Positions 8,068-17,800 of a stretch of DNA of 64,000 nucleotides are shown piece after piece; position 1 is the stretch's first letter; every line of letters begins with the position of its first letter. The position numbers and the translations under genes were made by a program. The DNA comes from Phycisphaerales bacterium (lineage in GTDB: Bacteria > Planctomycetota > Phycisphaerae > Phycisphaerales > UBA1924): the NCBI GenBank assembly GCA_030149165.1, contig JASBRY010000009.1:682001-746000 (forward strand), given 5' to 3'. The notes beneath the pieces were generated by a model that saw nothing but the letters and a program-made list of their open reading frames with translations, did no database searches and was not told the DNA's origin.

Positions 8068-9129
8068 ATGAACTGGTTCGATGCCCATCTTGATCTAGCG
8101 TACCTCGCCGAGAATGGGCGCGATATGCACGCAGACCTGCGATCGTGTCGAGGTCGCTACCAACCTCCAAGCATCACGCTGCCATCCATGATCGAGGGTG
8201 GTGTCAAACACTGCCTCGCGACCATCTTCACAGAGGGTGTCGATCCACGCAAGGACGATTCGGAGACCGGCGCGTTCACCTATCCATTCGGTGACGCGAA
8301 CGCGGCATACAGAGCTGGGATGCGCCAGCTTCTGCTCTATAATGCATGGCGCGATGCGGGAGTGATCCGTCAGATGCCCCGCCGAGGACACGATCCCATC
8401 GACATGGTCGCGGAGTGTCCTGTCGAAGGCGGGCCAATCAATATGGGAATCCTGGTCGAGTGCGCTGATCCAATCACCGATCCAGACGAACTTGAGATGT
8501 GGGTCGAGCGCGGCGTCGTCGCGATCGGAATGGCATGGTGGCACCAATCCAGATACGCCGGGGGCAACGGCACCGATCACACACGATCGGGAAACGGACT
8601 CACCGATCTCGGACGCGCTCTCGTCGAGAAGATGGACCAACTCGATGTCGTCCACGATCTGTCGCATCTCTCACAGCGCAGTGTGGATGATCTCCTGTCC
8701 ATGACGGATCGTCCCGTGATCGCGTCGCACTCCAACTGCCGAGCGCTCATGGGTGATCCAAACTCGCTCCCGAACCAGCGTCATCAGAGCGATGAAACGA
8801 TCGCCGAGATCGCCAGTCGCGGCGGAGTCATCGGGATCAATCTGCTCTCCGCGTTCCTCGAGCCCGGACTCGCGGATAAAGGGCGCGCGAAGATGGACTG
8901 GATCGTGCGCCACATCGAACACATCTGCGAAATCTCAGGCGGCACAGACGCAGTCGGTTTGGGCTCAGACATGGACGGCGGATTCGGCGCCGATGAACTC
9001 CCAGAAGGAATCGATACGCCGAGCGATCTGCAACTCATCGGAGAAGCGCTCCGCAGTCACGGCTGGAGCGACACTGATATCGCGAAATTCTCGCACCAGA
9101 ACTGGATGAGATTCTGGGAGTGGGAATAA
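8068..9129 (+). CDS. Membrane dipeptidase family (peptidase M19)
   Basis: A 353-aa dinuclear zinc dipeptidase of the renal dipeptidase family. Metal-binding and active-site motifs are visible: DAHLD (H7, D9), the bridging glutamate E131 in VECAD, H200 in DLSHLS, H221 in SHSNCRA and D301 in GSDMDG. No signal peptide is seen, so it is probably cytoplasmic. The ribosome site GGAGAAAGC is directly before the ATG. The likely substrates are dipeptides, including D-amino acid ones, as known for the family. The upstream terminator suggests that transcription arises by read-through or from a promoter hidden in the hairpin region. Confidence 0.93.
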   Translation: MNWFDAHLDLAYLAENGRDMHADLRSCRGRYQPPSITLPSMIEGGVKHCLATIFTEGVDPRKDDSETGAFTYPFGDANAAYRAGMRQLLLYNAWRDAGVIRQMPRRGHDPIDMVAECPVEGGPINMGILVECADPITDPDELEMWVERGVVAIGMAWWHQSRYAGGNGTDHTRSGNGLTDLGRALVEKMDQLDVVHDLSHLSQRSVDDLLSMTDRPVIASHSNCRALMGDPNSLPNQRHQSDETIAEIASRGGVIGINLLSAFLEPGLADKGRAKMDWIVRHIEHICEISGGTDAVGLGSDMDGGFGADELPEGIDTPSDLQLIGEALRSHGWSDTDIAKFSHQNWMRFWEWE

Positions 9130-9140
9130 GGGTATTTGTT

Positions 9141-9500
9141 TCAGCGACCCTCAGACGCTGCTCTGCGAGATTCGATCGAATCCACATTGTGACCACACTC
9201 CGGACATGTGACAGGCGGCTCAAGCCCGTGAATGTCGTATCCGCAGAAATAGCAGTTCCCCTGAGCATCCGTCGCGCGTGGAACCAGATCAAGCATCGCG
9301 TCCCAGATGACATTGATCGCTGATCGAGCGTGCTCTTCATCGCCGTCGATGAGCACGATCGCAAGCGGATCGTGCGATTTCTTCCGATTCTCGATCACTC
9401 GCGCCCCGATCCCACGCAGCTCAAGACCGTAGATGATCTGCGCCGCCGCGGATGAGTTGGGCGCTGTGGTGAGCAGAATCGGATCGGAGTCAGACGGCAT
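9141..9500 (-). CDS. DUF2007-like protein with zinc ribbon
   Basis: A 119-aa protein. Residues 8-70 resemble the DUF2007 signal-transducing-like fold (ILLTTAPNSSAAAQIIYGL, IVLIDGDEEHA). The C-terminus has a two-knuckle zinc ribbon, CYFCGYD and CPECG, a pair often found in planctomycete proteins. A longer frame to 9551 would overlap rsmH on the other strand, so ATG 9500 is preferred. No Shine-Dalgarno is present, and a -10 (TATTGT, 9512-9507) ends 6 nt before the ATG. The function is unknown. Confidence 0.75.
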   Translation of the reverse strand: MPSDSDPILLTTAPNSSAAAQIIYGLELRGIGARVIENRKKSHDPLAIVLIDGDEEHARSAINVIWDAMLDLVPRATDAQGNCYFCGYDIHGLEPPVTCPECGHNVDSIESRRAASEGR

Positions 9501-9506
9501 GGGATG

Positions 9507-9535
9507 ACAATAGGGGATACTGTGGGGTGTGTCCG
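9507..9535 (-). promoter_or_regulatory. Minus-strand promoter overlapping the rsmH start
   Basis: CGGACA (9535-9530), a 17-nt spacer and TATTGT (9512-9507) lie on the minus strand. The -35 falls inside the first codons of the divergent rsmH gene. The predicted start is at or within 1-2 nt of the ATG at 9500. Confidence 0.4.
9516..9521 (+). promoter_or_regulatory. -10 box for rsmH
   Basis: GATACT ends 7 nt before the GTG start of rsmH, so the transcript would be leaderless or nearly so. No good -35 is visible. Confidence 0.35.
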
Positions 9536-10494
9536 AGCAATACGACCACATCCCTGTGCTTCCTCAGCAAACAGTTGATCTGCTGCAACCTCAGCAGGGA
9601 CAAATATTTGTGGACTGTACGGCTGGATTGGGTGGTCACGCGAGCATGATCGCACAGCATATCGGTGCAGAGGGAACGATCGTCCTCAACGATATGGACG
9701 AGGGGAATCTCGCGCGTGCCGAGCACGCCGCACGCACGGCAATGAACCCTGACAATCCTGATTCCGCGAGCGTCATCGCGATCCAAGGCAACTTCGCACA
9801 GCTCCCCCAAGAACTCGAAAAGCGTGGAATCCGAGCGGATATGGTCCTCGCGGATCTGGGATTCGCGAGCACCCAAGTGGACGATCCGGAGCGAGGGTTG
9901 AGTTTCCGGAACTCTGGACCGCTGGATATGCGATTGGATCAATCCTCACCGATCGATGCCGCGGAGTTGGTCAACACCCTCCCAGAACGCGAACTGGCGG
10001 ATCTGATCAAGCGATTCGGAGAGGAGCGGCATGCTCGGAGGATCGCATCAAAGATTGTTGAAGTGCGAGGACTTGCGCCGATAGAGACGACTGATCAACT
10101 CGCTGATCTTGTCCGATCGGCTGTCCCGTACACTCGAGGGCCTCGACCTTCCATCCACCCCGCGACCCGCACCTTCCAGGCGCTCCGCATCGCGGTCAAC
10201 GATGAGCTCGGCTCCCTCGAATCGCTCCTCCGCTCCATCGCGATCGGTGCCGCGAAAGTGCACAAGGGAGAACCGAGCTGGCTCGCCAGCGGCGCCCGGA
10301 TCGCGATCATCGCGTTCCACTCGCTCGAAGATCGTCCGGTCAAGCAAGCCTTTGCTCGGATGAACTCGGATGAGCACATCGAGCTGATCACACGCAAGCC
10401 CGTAGGGGCCGACGAGCAAGAGATCGAGGTGAACCCACGATCCCGCTCCGCGAAGCTGCGTGTATGTAGGGTGCTCGATCCAACGATCGGGTGA
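9529..10494 (+). CDS. rsmH: 16S rRNA m4C1402 methyltransferase RsmH
   Basis: A 321-aa SAM-dependent enzyme that N4-methylates C1402 in the 16S rRNA decoding centre. Conserved parts are HIPVLPQQTVDLL at the N-terminus, the SAM-binding FVDCTAGLGGHAS, ADLGFAST, and the C-terminal IAIIAFHSLEDRPVK. GTG 9529 is the only start between the upstream in-frame stop and the conserved HIPVL. As in many bacteria it opens the division and cell wall cluster, here followed by LysM, FtsL-like and FtsI genes. Confidence 0.95.
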   Translation: MSEQYDHIPVLPQQTVDLLQPQQGQIFVDCTAGLGGHASMIAQHIGAEGTIVLNDMDEGNLARAEHAARTAMNPDNPDSASVIAIQGNFAQLPQELEKRGIRADMVLADLGFASTQVDDPERGLSFRNSGPLDMRLDQSSPIDAAELVNTLPERELADLIKRFGEERHARRIASKIVEVRGLAPIETTDQLADLVRSAVPYTRGPRPSIHPATRTFQALRIAVNDELGSLESLLRSIAIGAAKVHKGEPSWLASGARIAIIAFHSLEDRPVKQAFARMNSDEHIELITRKPVGADEQEIEVNPRSRSAKLRVCRVLDPTIG

Positions 10495-10589
10495 TCCAGT
10501 TCCAGACGCAAGGCCGCGTCTGTGCATTGATCTGTTTGATCATGTTTCAGTTCAGTTGTTTCATTCGGTGCAGAGCCAAGGACCAGGCC

Positions 10590-11378
10590 GTGACCAGAGA
10601 AAGCAAACTCGCGCTCATTCTTTCCTTCGTCCTCATCCTCGTGGTCGGAGTGCTTGTCAGTGACCACTTCTCCCAAGCGGGAGCGATGGATCCTGAGAGT
10701 CTCGACGCGTCGCCAAACCAGCCCATCGTGCAACTGCCCGGCGCTGAGCGCGATCGTATCAACGAAGCGATCGAACGCGTCATCCCTGAGAAGCAGCCCG
10801 ATCCCATCGTCATCGCCAACGGATCCAGCTACAACAACACGACTTCCCCCGGCTCATTGCTCGACCGCTTGAGCAACGGGATCAACAACGAACTCGCGAA
10901 GAACATCGAGCAGATGAATGCGCCGGCGCTCGCAAGTCCGACCAAATCAGAAAACACTAAGACCTCAACCCTGCGTCCGCTCAAGGAACCAACCTATGCG
11001 ACCTACACCGTGGAAGAAGGCGATTCGCTCTACCGCATCGCGGCGCGTTCGCTTGGTGATGGGAACCGCTGGCGCGAGATCCAGGAACTCAACGCTGATA
11101 AGGTTGGTCGTGACGGAGTGATCGCCGTTGGTATGGAACTCAAGCTCCCATCGAACGCACGAGTCTCCGCGCCTTCGCAGAGCAAGCCAACTCAATCCGA
11201 GCGGAAGACCAACCCATCGGTCAAGACCTATGTCGTGGTTCCAGGAGATACGCTCGGAGAGATCTCCATGCGTCTGCTCGGGACCTCCAAGCGCGTCGAT
11301 GAGTTCGTGTCACTGAACGGGCTCGACGATGCCAACGACATCCGTGTGGGCATGAAGCTCAAAGTCCCTGCGAAGTAA
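10590..11378 (+). CDS. LysM peptidoglycan-binding membrane protein
   Basis: A 262-aa protein. The open frame reaches back to 10491, overlapping rsmH, but GTG 10590 has AAGGA 7 nt upstream and gives a normal membrane anchor (LALILSFVLILVVGVLVSDHF). A disordered linker follows, then two LysM domains: one beginning TYTVEEGDSLYRIAARSLG at about residue 131 and the other YVVVPGDTLGEISMRLLG at the end. It probably binds peptidoglycan in the periplasm. Its place between rsmH and the ftsL-like gene suggests a role in septal wall work. Confidence 0.85.
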   Translation: MTRESKLALILSFVLILVVGVLVSDHFSQAGAMDPESLDASPNQPIVQLPGAERDRINEAIERVIPEKQPDPIVIANGSSYNNTTSPGSLLDRLSNGINNELAKNIEQMNAPALASPTKSENTKTSTLRPLKEPTYATYTVEEGDSLYRIAARSLGDGNRWREIQELNADKVGRDGVIAVGMELKLPSNARVSAPSQSKPTQSERKTNPSVKTYVVVPGDTLGEISMRLLGTSKRVDEFVSLNGLDDANDIRVGMKLKVPAK

Positions 11379-11402
11379 GCCGTCTTTCCAACGCCGGAGC
11401 CG

Positions 11403-11801
11403 ATGATGTTTGTGAAGTTGATCGTGCTGATCGTGGCGCTTGGTTCGACTGGAGTCGGCGTGCTCTCCGTGCGTCAATCCCGCCTTGTCGCATCCAACGA
11501 GATGACCCAGTCCAGACTGCGGAGTCGACAGCTCACGCAGCGCTCGATGGAACTGCGCGCCCAGATCGCACAGAACATCACTCCAGATCAGATCCGCGCG
11601 ATGCTCGGCGACGACGCGACCAGCGCGTTCGTCGACCAGACCCATCACAACATCCAACTGCTCGATCCGAGCGAGCCGGAACCAGAGCAGATCGACGACC
11701 TTCTAGAAACTGAGCAAGAAGTCCTCGAACCAAACGAGAACTACTGGACGCTCGAAGACGGCACCCGGATCAGAGTTCTCAATCCATCAGTCCATCCATA
11801 A
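11403..11801 (+). CDS. FtsL-like bitopic protein
   Basis: A 132-aa protein with one N-terminal membrane helix (VKLIVLIVALGSTGVGVL) and a helical, coiled-coil-like segment (RQSRLVASNEMTQSRLRSRQ). FtsL proteins diverge greatly and are usually called by size, topology and position; this one lies exactly where ftsL sits, between rsmH and ftsI. The acidic C-terminal half (PSEPEPEQIDDLLETEQEV) is longer than in typical FtsL. The identity is inferred. It starts at ATGATG with GGAG upstream and ends 15 nt before the FtsI gene. Confidence 0.55.
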   Translation: MMFVKLIVLIVALGSTGVGVLSVRQSRLVASNEMTQSRLRSRQLTQRSMELRAQIAQNITPDQIRAMLGDDATSAFVDQTHHNIQLLDPSEPEPEQIDDLLETEQEVLEPNENYWTLEDGTRIRVLNPSVHP

Positions 11802-11816
11802 AGCAAGGAGTACGCA

Positions 11817-13859
11817 TTGTCCACCGCGATCCCCGCTCAAGAATCTGTGCACACCCATCGCGTCCTACTTGCTCTGAGAATCGCCATCATCATCGGACTC
11901 ATGCTCGTGCTGGGACGCGTCGCGCAGCTCCAGCTCTTCCCAAGCGAAGCGCTCGCTGATCACATCCAACCCAGAGCAACCACGCACACGCTCGGCGCTA
12001 CACGAGGAGACCTGCTCGATCGGCGCGGACGAGTCCTCGCGACCACACGCGTGGCGCGCCGAGTCATCGTTGATCCAACAACCATCGAGAAGAATCTTGA
12101 CCAAGCGGTCGTTGGATTATCCGAAACGCTGGAACTCAATCCCGGCGAGTTGGGCGCCCGCATCATCGGCGCTGTGATGGAGAACAAGCGCCGCGCCGAG
12201 ATCATCGCGGAAATGGAGCAGCGCGAGCGTGACGGACTCGCGCCGCTCGTCGATGAAGCGGGTGAAGCGATTACCAAGCCCCGCTTGAGCCGCTACCTCC
12301 CGATCGGTGGGTTGATTGATCTGGAAACCGCAGAAGCGATCAAAGCACTCAAGAAAGAGCACAAACTCAGTGGGATTTTCCTTGAAGACCAACAAGTGCG
12401 TCAAGCAAGCGCAAGCCCATTGGTCGGATCCATCATCGGGAAACTCGGATTCGAGAACGACAAAGCCGTCGAACGCACCGGGATCGTGGGCGCCGAAGAA
12501 CTCTTTCACGAGCGACTTGAAGGACACGACGGCTCACTCACCTATGTCCGCGATGCGAGCGGAGGACCATTGTGGGTCCAGCGCGGCGCATGGACCGAAG
12601 AACAACGCGGCGACGATGTGCGACTCTCGATCGACCTTGAGATCCAACGCATCGTGCAGGAAGAACTCCAGAAAGGCGTAGCGCATGCTGATGCCGCTGG
12701 AGGACGCGCAGTCGTGGTCAATCCACACACTGGGGAAGTGCTCGCCATGGTCGACATCATCCGCGACATACCTGATCTTGTCGAGTTCCCTTGGTATGAC
12801 CCGAAGGGTGATATTCCGGCACAAACGCTCCCAGACAAGTCCCAGCGTCCACGCTGGCGCGTCCTCGAACCCGACACACAACGAGGCAAGGACGAAGCAC
12901 TCACACGCAATCGCTGTGTGCGAGATCTCTACGAACCCGGCTCAACCTTCAAGCCGTTCATCTGGTCACTCGCAAAGACCAAAGGCTTGCTCCCTGACGA
13001 TGAAGTGCTGCGTTTTGATGTGAACTACTACCAGCCGTATCCAGGACGCTCACTCGAGGATGTGACCTTCCGAAAGGAACTGACCTGGGACTCCGTCATG
13101 GAGTTCTCCTCTAACATGGGGATGTCGATCGCGTCAAGCAGACTCGACATGCTGCAGACACGCAATACCATCCGTTCGCTTGGATTCGGGAGCAAGTCCG
13201 GACTCGGGATCATGGGAGAACAGCCGGGACTCGTGACCAGCGCCGAGAACTGGTCCAAGTGGACGCAGACTTCCGTCGCGATGGGGTACGAGGTCGCGGT
13301 GACTCCAGTACAGATGGCGCGTGCGTTCTCTGTATTCGCACGCGAAGGAAACATGTCCGGCACACTCCCACAGCTCCGACTCACCGCCGCGGGGTTGGAC
13401 GATCGCCGCGGACTGACCAAAGACGAGATCATCATCGAGCGTGTGTTCGATCCAGAAGTTGCTCGTCGTGTACGCGGACCGATGGGATTGGTCGCCGGAC
13501 GCATGGATCGCAACAACCAGAGCGTCAACGACGCACCAGAACCCAAGTACTCCATGTTTGGAAAGTCAGGGACGGCATACATCCCCTGCATCCCTCCACA
13601 AGGCATGCGCCGCCCCAACAACTCCGGCGGATACTTTGCCAAGCAGTACAACAGCAGCTTCATCGCCGCCGCGCCAGCAACCGCTCCCGAGATCGTTGTG
13701 CTCGTGGTGATGGACGATCCGGGACCAGAGCACATCGCTCAGCGTCGTCACTACGGATCTTGGGTTGCGGGGCCGGTTGTTCGGAGCATCACAGAGCGTG
13801 TGCTGCCGTACCTTGGGGTCGAGCCCGATGTCCTGGAAGACGATCAAGCTGGAGATTGA
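11817..13859 (+). CDS. ftsI: Septal peptidoglycan transpeptidase (FtsI/PBP2-type)
   Basis: A 680-aa class B penicillin-binding protein that cross-links peptidoglycan, with an N-terminal membrane helix (ALRIAIIIGLMLVLGRVAQL). The dimerisation domain (TRGDLLDRRGRVLATT) is followed by the transpeptidase domain. Active-site motifs: S376-x-x-K379 (GSTFK), S431-S-N433, and K583-S-G-T586. The start is TTG 11817, supported by a strong AAGGAG six nt upstream. The dcw position fits FtsI. Its presence agrees with a peptidoglycan wall in this organism. The last 16 nt overlap the convergent lipoprotein gene. Confidence 0.93.
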   Translation: MSTAIPAQESVHTHRVLLALRIAIIIGLMLVLGRVAQLQLFPSEALADHIQPRATTHTLGATRGDLLDRRGRVLATTRVARRVIVDPTTIEKNLDQAVVGLSETLELNPGELGARIIGAVMENKRRAEIIAEMEQRERDGLAPLVDEAGEAITKPRLSRYLPIGGLIDLETAEAIKALKKEHKLSGIFLEDQQVRQASASPLVGSIIGKLGFENDKAVERTGIVGAEELFHERLEGHDGSLTYVRDASGGPLWVQRGAWTEEQRGDDVRLSIDLEIQRIVQEELQKGVAHADAAGGRAVVVNPHTGEVLAMVDIIRDIPDLVEFPWYDPKGDIPAQTLPDKSQRPRWRVLEPDTQRGKDEALTRNRCVRDLYEPGSTFKPFIWSLAKTKGLLPDDEVLRFDVNYYQPYPGRSLEDVTFRKELTWDSVMEFSSNMGMSIASSRLDMLQTRNTIRSLGFGSKSGLGIMGEQPGLVTSAENWSKWTQTSVAMGYEVAVTPVQMARAFSVFAREGNMSGTLPQLRLTAAGLDDRRGLTKDEIIIERVFDPEVARRVRGPMGLVAGRMDRNNQSVNDAPEPKYSMFGKSGTAYIPCIPPQGMRRPNNSGGYFAKQYNSSFIAAAPATAPEIVVLVVMDDPGPEHIAQRRHYGSWVAGPVVRSITERVLPYLGVEPDVLEDDQAGD

Positions 13860-14869
13860 CCACTCAGCAGCATGTTGCGTCCGCCGGGACGCACAATGCG
13901 TGTGATGAACGCCTGAAACTGCGCATCAAGCTCACGCAGTTCAACCCCCGGCGCGATAATCGACAGCATGCCGGGGCCAGAGCGCCGGCTCCGCATGGAT
14001 CGGGCATCGGATTCGCTCATCTCATCGAGCAACCCGCCGCGCAGGGTGAGCTGGAGCGCCCGCGCCAGTCCGGACGAATAGCGTCCGCCCTGATACTCGC
14101 GGAAGAAGTGCACGAGCGCCCAGTGCTGCGCGTAGTAGGTCAGCACGCGATCGCCGCCTTTGTCCGTCGCCATGAGGTCCTGAGGGCGATTGCTCACGAG
14201 CGTGTGCAGACTCATCAGCGTCCCCTCCGCGTGCGCCTTGCGGAGCTGGTCATACCGCTCCAGATTCGACCAAGGCAGGAACACGGGCTGATCCGGATTG
14301 ATCTCGTCCCATTTGAATCCTTCGAGATAGCACGCGATGCCCTCATCGAGCCAGACCGGGAGTCGATCGATCATCACCGAGTGTGCGTATTGATGCCAAC
14401 CCTCGTGAGCCGCGATCGCGAAGGAGTCGCGCGGACCGAGGTCGTAGTAGACCCCAGTGGTCCCAACGCTGTACCCGCCTCGCTCGATCGCGAGGTACAC
14501 ATTGGCGCGATCCTTGAGCACCTTGCGTGTCATCGCTTCCCACTGCGCCCGCGAACCAAGGAAGTAGGTATCGACCGGCTCACTCGGTGCAGGAAGCGTC
14601 GTCAATGCTGTCCGAGCATGGATCTGCGACAGTTCAACAAAGGTCGGGATTCGGATAAGCATCCGCCGATCCGTGATCGTCGTGCGGATCGTCGCGCCAA
14701 GCGTGAAATAGGTCCATCCATCGTTGCCTTGGTACGACCAACGCTGACGCTCCGCAACGAACCGCTGCACAGGAGCGCTGCGAACAGTGGGGGATGCGGA
14801 CGGACTTGACGATGAGCAGCCGCTCAAAGCCGAACCAGCGAGCATGATCATTGCGAGCGTGCGATTCAT
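13844..14869 (-). CDS. Lipoprotein with HExxH metallopeptidase-like motif
   Basis: A 341-aa protein with a lipoprotein signal (LAGSALSGC; Cys18), so it should be anchored in a membrane. The zinc site HEGWH (about residue 158) is followed by DEGIACY, whose glutamate can be the third ligand, as in gluzincin peptidases of the DUF1570 type. The start codon overlaps the valS stop (ATGA), so translation is coupled. No substrate can be inferred. The 3' end overlaps ftsI by 16 nt on the other strand, leaving no space for a terminator. Confidence 0.75.
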   Translation of the reverse strand: MNRTLAMIMLAGSALSGCSSSSPSASPTVRSAPVQRFVAERQRWSYQGNDGWTYFTLGATIRTTITDRRMLIRIPTFVELSQIHARTALTTLPAPSEPVDTYFLGSRAQWEAMTRKVLKDRANVYLAIERGGYSVGTTGVYYDLGPRDSFAIAAHEGWHQYAHSVMIDRLPVWLDEGIACYLEGFKWDEINPDQPVFLPWSNLERYDQLRKAHAEGTLMSLHTLVSNRPQDLMATDKGGDRVLTYYAQHWALVHFFREYQGGRYSSGLARALQLTLRGGLLDEMSESDARSMRSRRSGPGMLSIIAPGVELRELDAQFQAFITRIVRPGGRNMLLSGQSPA

Positions 14870-17800
14870 CCGAGCTTATCCAGCGATGCTTGGAACGAAT
14901 CGCGATCCTGCTTCTTCTGCTGTAGCTCAGCGCGTGTCTGATTCACCAGATGCTCCGGCGCCTTGTCTACATAGCCGGGATTCGACAAGCGGCCTTCGAG
15001 TCCCGCGATCGCCTTATTGAGACTCGCAAGCTCGTTGGTCAAGCGTTCCTTCTCCACCGACGCATCCACGGCATCCGCGAGATCACTCACGCGATACTCC
15101 GTGCCCTCAAACACAAACGAAGCACTCGCGTCCGGCGCGTCCTCCCCGCTGACCTCACTCAGATTACACAGCGTCTCAACAAGCGGCGACCACCTTGCGA
15201 CATCATTCGCGAGTTCCCCCGAAACATGCAACACAACCTTCCGCTTCGGAGGCACCTTGTTGGATGCGCGCACCTCACGGATCGCCGTCGTCAGCGCGAC
15301 CATCCTGCCGTAGGCTTCCTCCGCGACCTCGTCACGCAGCGATTGATCAGGTTCCGGCCAACCCGATTGGCACAAGGTTGCTGATGACTTCGTCTCGTCG
15401 AAGCTGAATCCATCGATTGCACGCATCGGGATCGCGGACAAGCGTTCGTGGATCGCCTCAGTAATAAACGGCGTCACCGGATGCATGAGCCGAAGAATCG
15501 AATCGAGCACATGACGGAGCACCGCCGCCTGATTCGGATCGGTCCCAACGGTTGGTTTGATCGATTCAAGATACCAATCACAGAAGTCGCGCCAGAGCAG
15601 GTCGTAGATCGCGTCCGCGTAGTCCTTGAACATGTAGTTCCGCAAAGCCGTGTTGACTGCACCCGTCGCGTGAACAACACGCGAGAGCATCCACCGATCG
15701 ACGAGTGACAATTCCTGCGCATCAATCGGAGCGCCAGCTTGGACCGGATTCTTCTCCAGCATCATCATCGCGAACTTCGCCGCGTTCCAGAGTTTGTTGC
15801 ACAGGTTGCGCCCGATGTCGAACTTCGGAGAGGTGTTCTTTCCCGTCGATTCGTCGAGCTCAACAGGCATCCGCACATCCTGCGTCTGCGTCGTCATTTG
15901 ACAGAGCGTGAAGCGCATCGCGTCGGCGCCGTGGGAGTGGATGATGTCGAGCGGATCGACGCCGTTCCCGAGCGACTTGGACATCTTGCGTCCCTCGCCG
16001 TCCTGGATCATCGCGTGGATGAACACATCCTTGAACGGCGCTCTGCCGGCCTGCTCCTGTCCAAGGAAGTAGCGATTAAACATCGTCATCCGCGAGACCC
16101 ACAGCGTGATGATCTCGCGAGCCGTGCAAAGTACGGAGGTCGGATTGAACGCGCCGAGCACCGATTCAAAGTCCGCAACCCCCGACGAGTCCTTCGCCGC
16201 CGAAGCGTCCGGCCAACCCATCGTCGACAACGGCCAAAGCGCGGAAGAGAACCAAGTGTCGAGGACATCGGGGTCTTGAGTGAATCCAATACTCTCCCAA
16301 TGTTTCGCCCCATCTATGATGTCACAGATAAAGACATCTACGACACCTTCAGTAATGAGCTGAAAGCTATCTCCTGATTCGCTTTTTGGATAGAGTTTTT
16401 CAGGCGGTAAATGCTCACCTGTTTCAGAGTTGATTGCAACTCCGAAAACACCGTCCCAGTTCCCCTCGAGTGCCTCATCAATCTCTTCAGAGAATATTTC
16501 GTGTGAGGTTTCTGAGGACATGTCGTATCGTTTGTGCCAAACCGGAATCCGATGCCCCCACCAAAGTTGGCGTGAGATACACCAATCCCGCAGGTTGTCG
16601 TGCCATGTCTCGTAGGTCTTCGCGTAGCGCGAGGGGTAGAACGACATCGTGCCGTCGTTGGAACCGTCGGTCATCATCTTGGGGCGCGACTCGACCCAGT
16701 CCTTGATCGACTGCTCCGTGCGTTGCTCTGAATTGAGCGCCCGCTGCGCGTTGCCGCGGAGTCTGTCGTCCGTCACCTTGCAGTACCACTGATCGCTCAA
16801 GTACGGCTCAACCGGCACATGACTGCGATACGAATGCCCAACCGAGTGACGATGCGGGACCATCTTCTCAAGCAGCGATCCCTCGCTCCCCTCCGCGACG
16901 CTGCGAGCTTTGAACTCTTCGATAACGAGCTTGCGTGCATCCTCGCGTGACTTGCCGAGGAAGACATGCCCTCCCTCGTTGCGTTCTTCGCGATCCCAGC
17001 CGTGCTGATCGGAGATGCTCGCATCGGGCGCCATGATGTTGATCATGTCCAGATTGTGGCGCTGACCGATCATGTAGTCGTTGGGATCATGCGCCGGGGT
17101 GACCTTCAGGAACCCCGTCGACATCTCCGCTTTCGCGTCGCCTTCTTCTCCGCCGTATTTCACAGGGAGGACGACATAGTCATCCTCGATGATCGGGATC
17201 ACGCGCCCCACCAAAGGCAGCATCACATGAAACCCACGCACCGATCCGGCGCGCGGATCCTTCGGGTTCATCGCGACCGCGGTGTCACCCATGTACGTCT
17301 CAGGACGAGTCGTCGCAACGGTCACCCACGCCTGCTCGTCTTCCGGATGCTTCTCGGCATCGGGATATCCGCGAGGGACGAGCTCACCCCAAGTGACCGG
17401 GATGGTGTCATCGCTTTCAACAGTTTTGACGAGCGGATAGCGGAGGTAGTAGAAGTGTCCATCGACTTCCTCCATCTCGACCTCATCATCCGCGAGCGCT
17501 GTTTGCGAGATCGGGTCCCAGTTGACGAGGCGCTTGCCCCTGTAAATCAATCCATCCTTGAACAATCGGAAGAACGCCTCTCGCACGGCTCGTGCACAGA
17601 TGTCGTCCATCGTGAAACGCTGACGCTCCCAATCGCACGAGCACCCCATCGTCTGGAGCTGATGCGTGATCCGCTCCTCGAACTCGTCCTTGAACTCCTG
17701 GACCAGTCCGATGAACTCCTCGCGTCCGTTCTGACCTTCGAGTTCTTTCTTCTTGTACTCCGCGATCCCCGCTTTGCCCTCCCCCTTGAGCTTCTTGTCC

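Noticed and set aside
13259-14809. A 516-codon plus-strand frame
   Set aside because: It overlaps the end of ftsI in another frame and then runs antisense to the lipoprotein gene; the composition is Arg-rich without domains.
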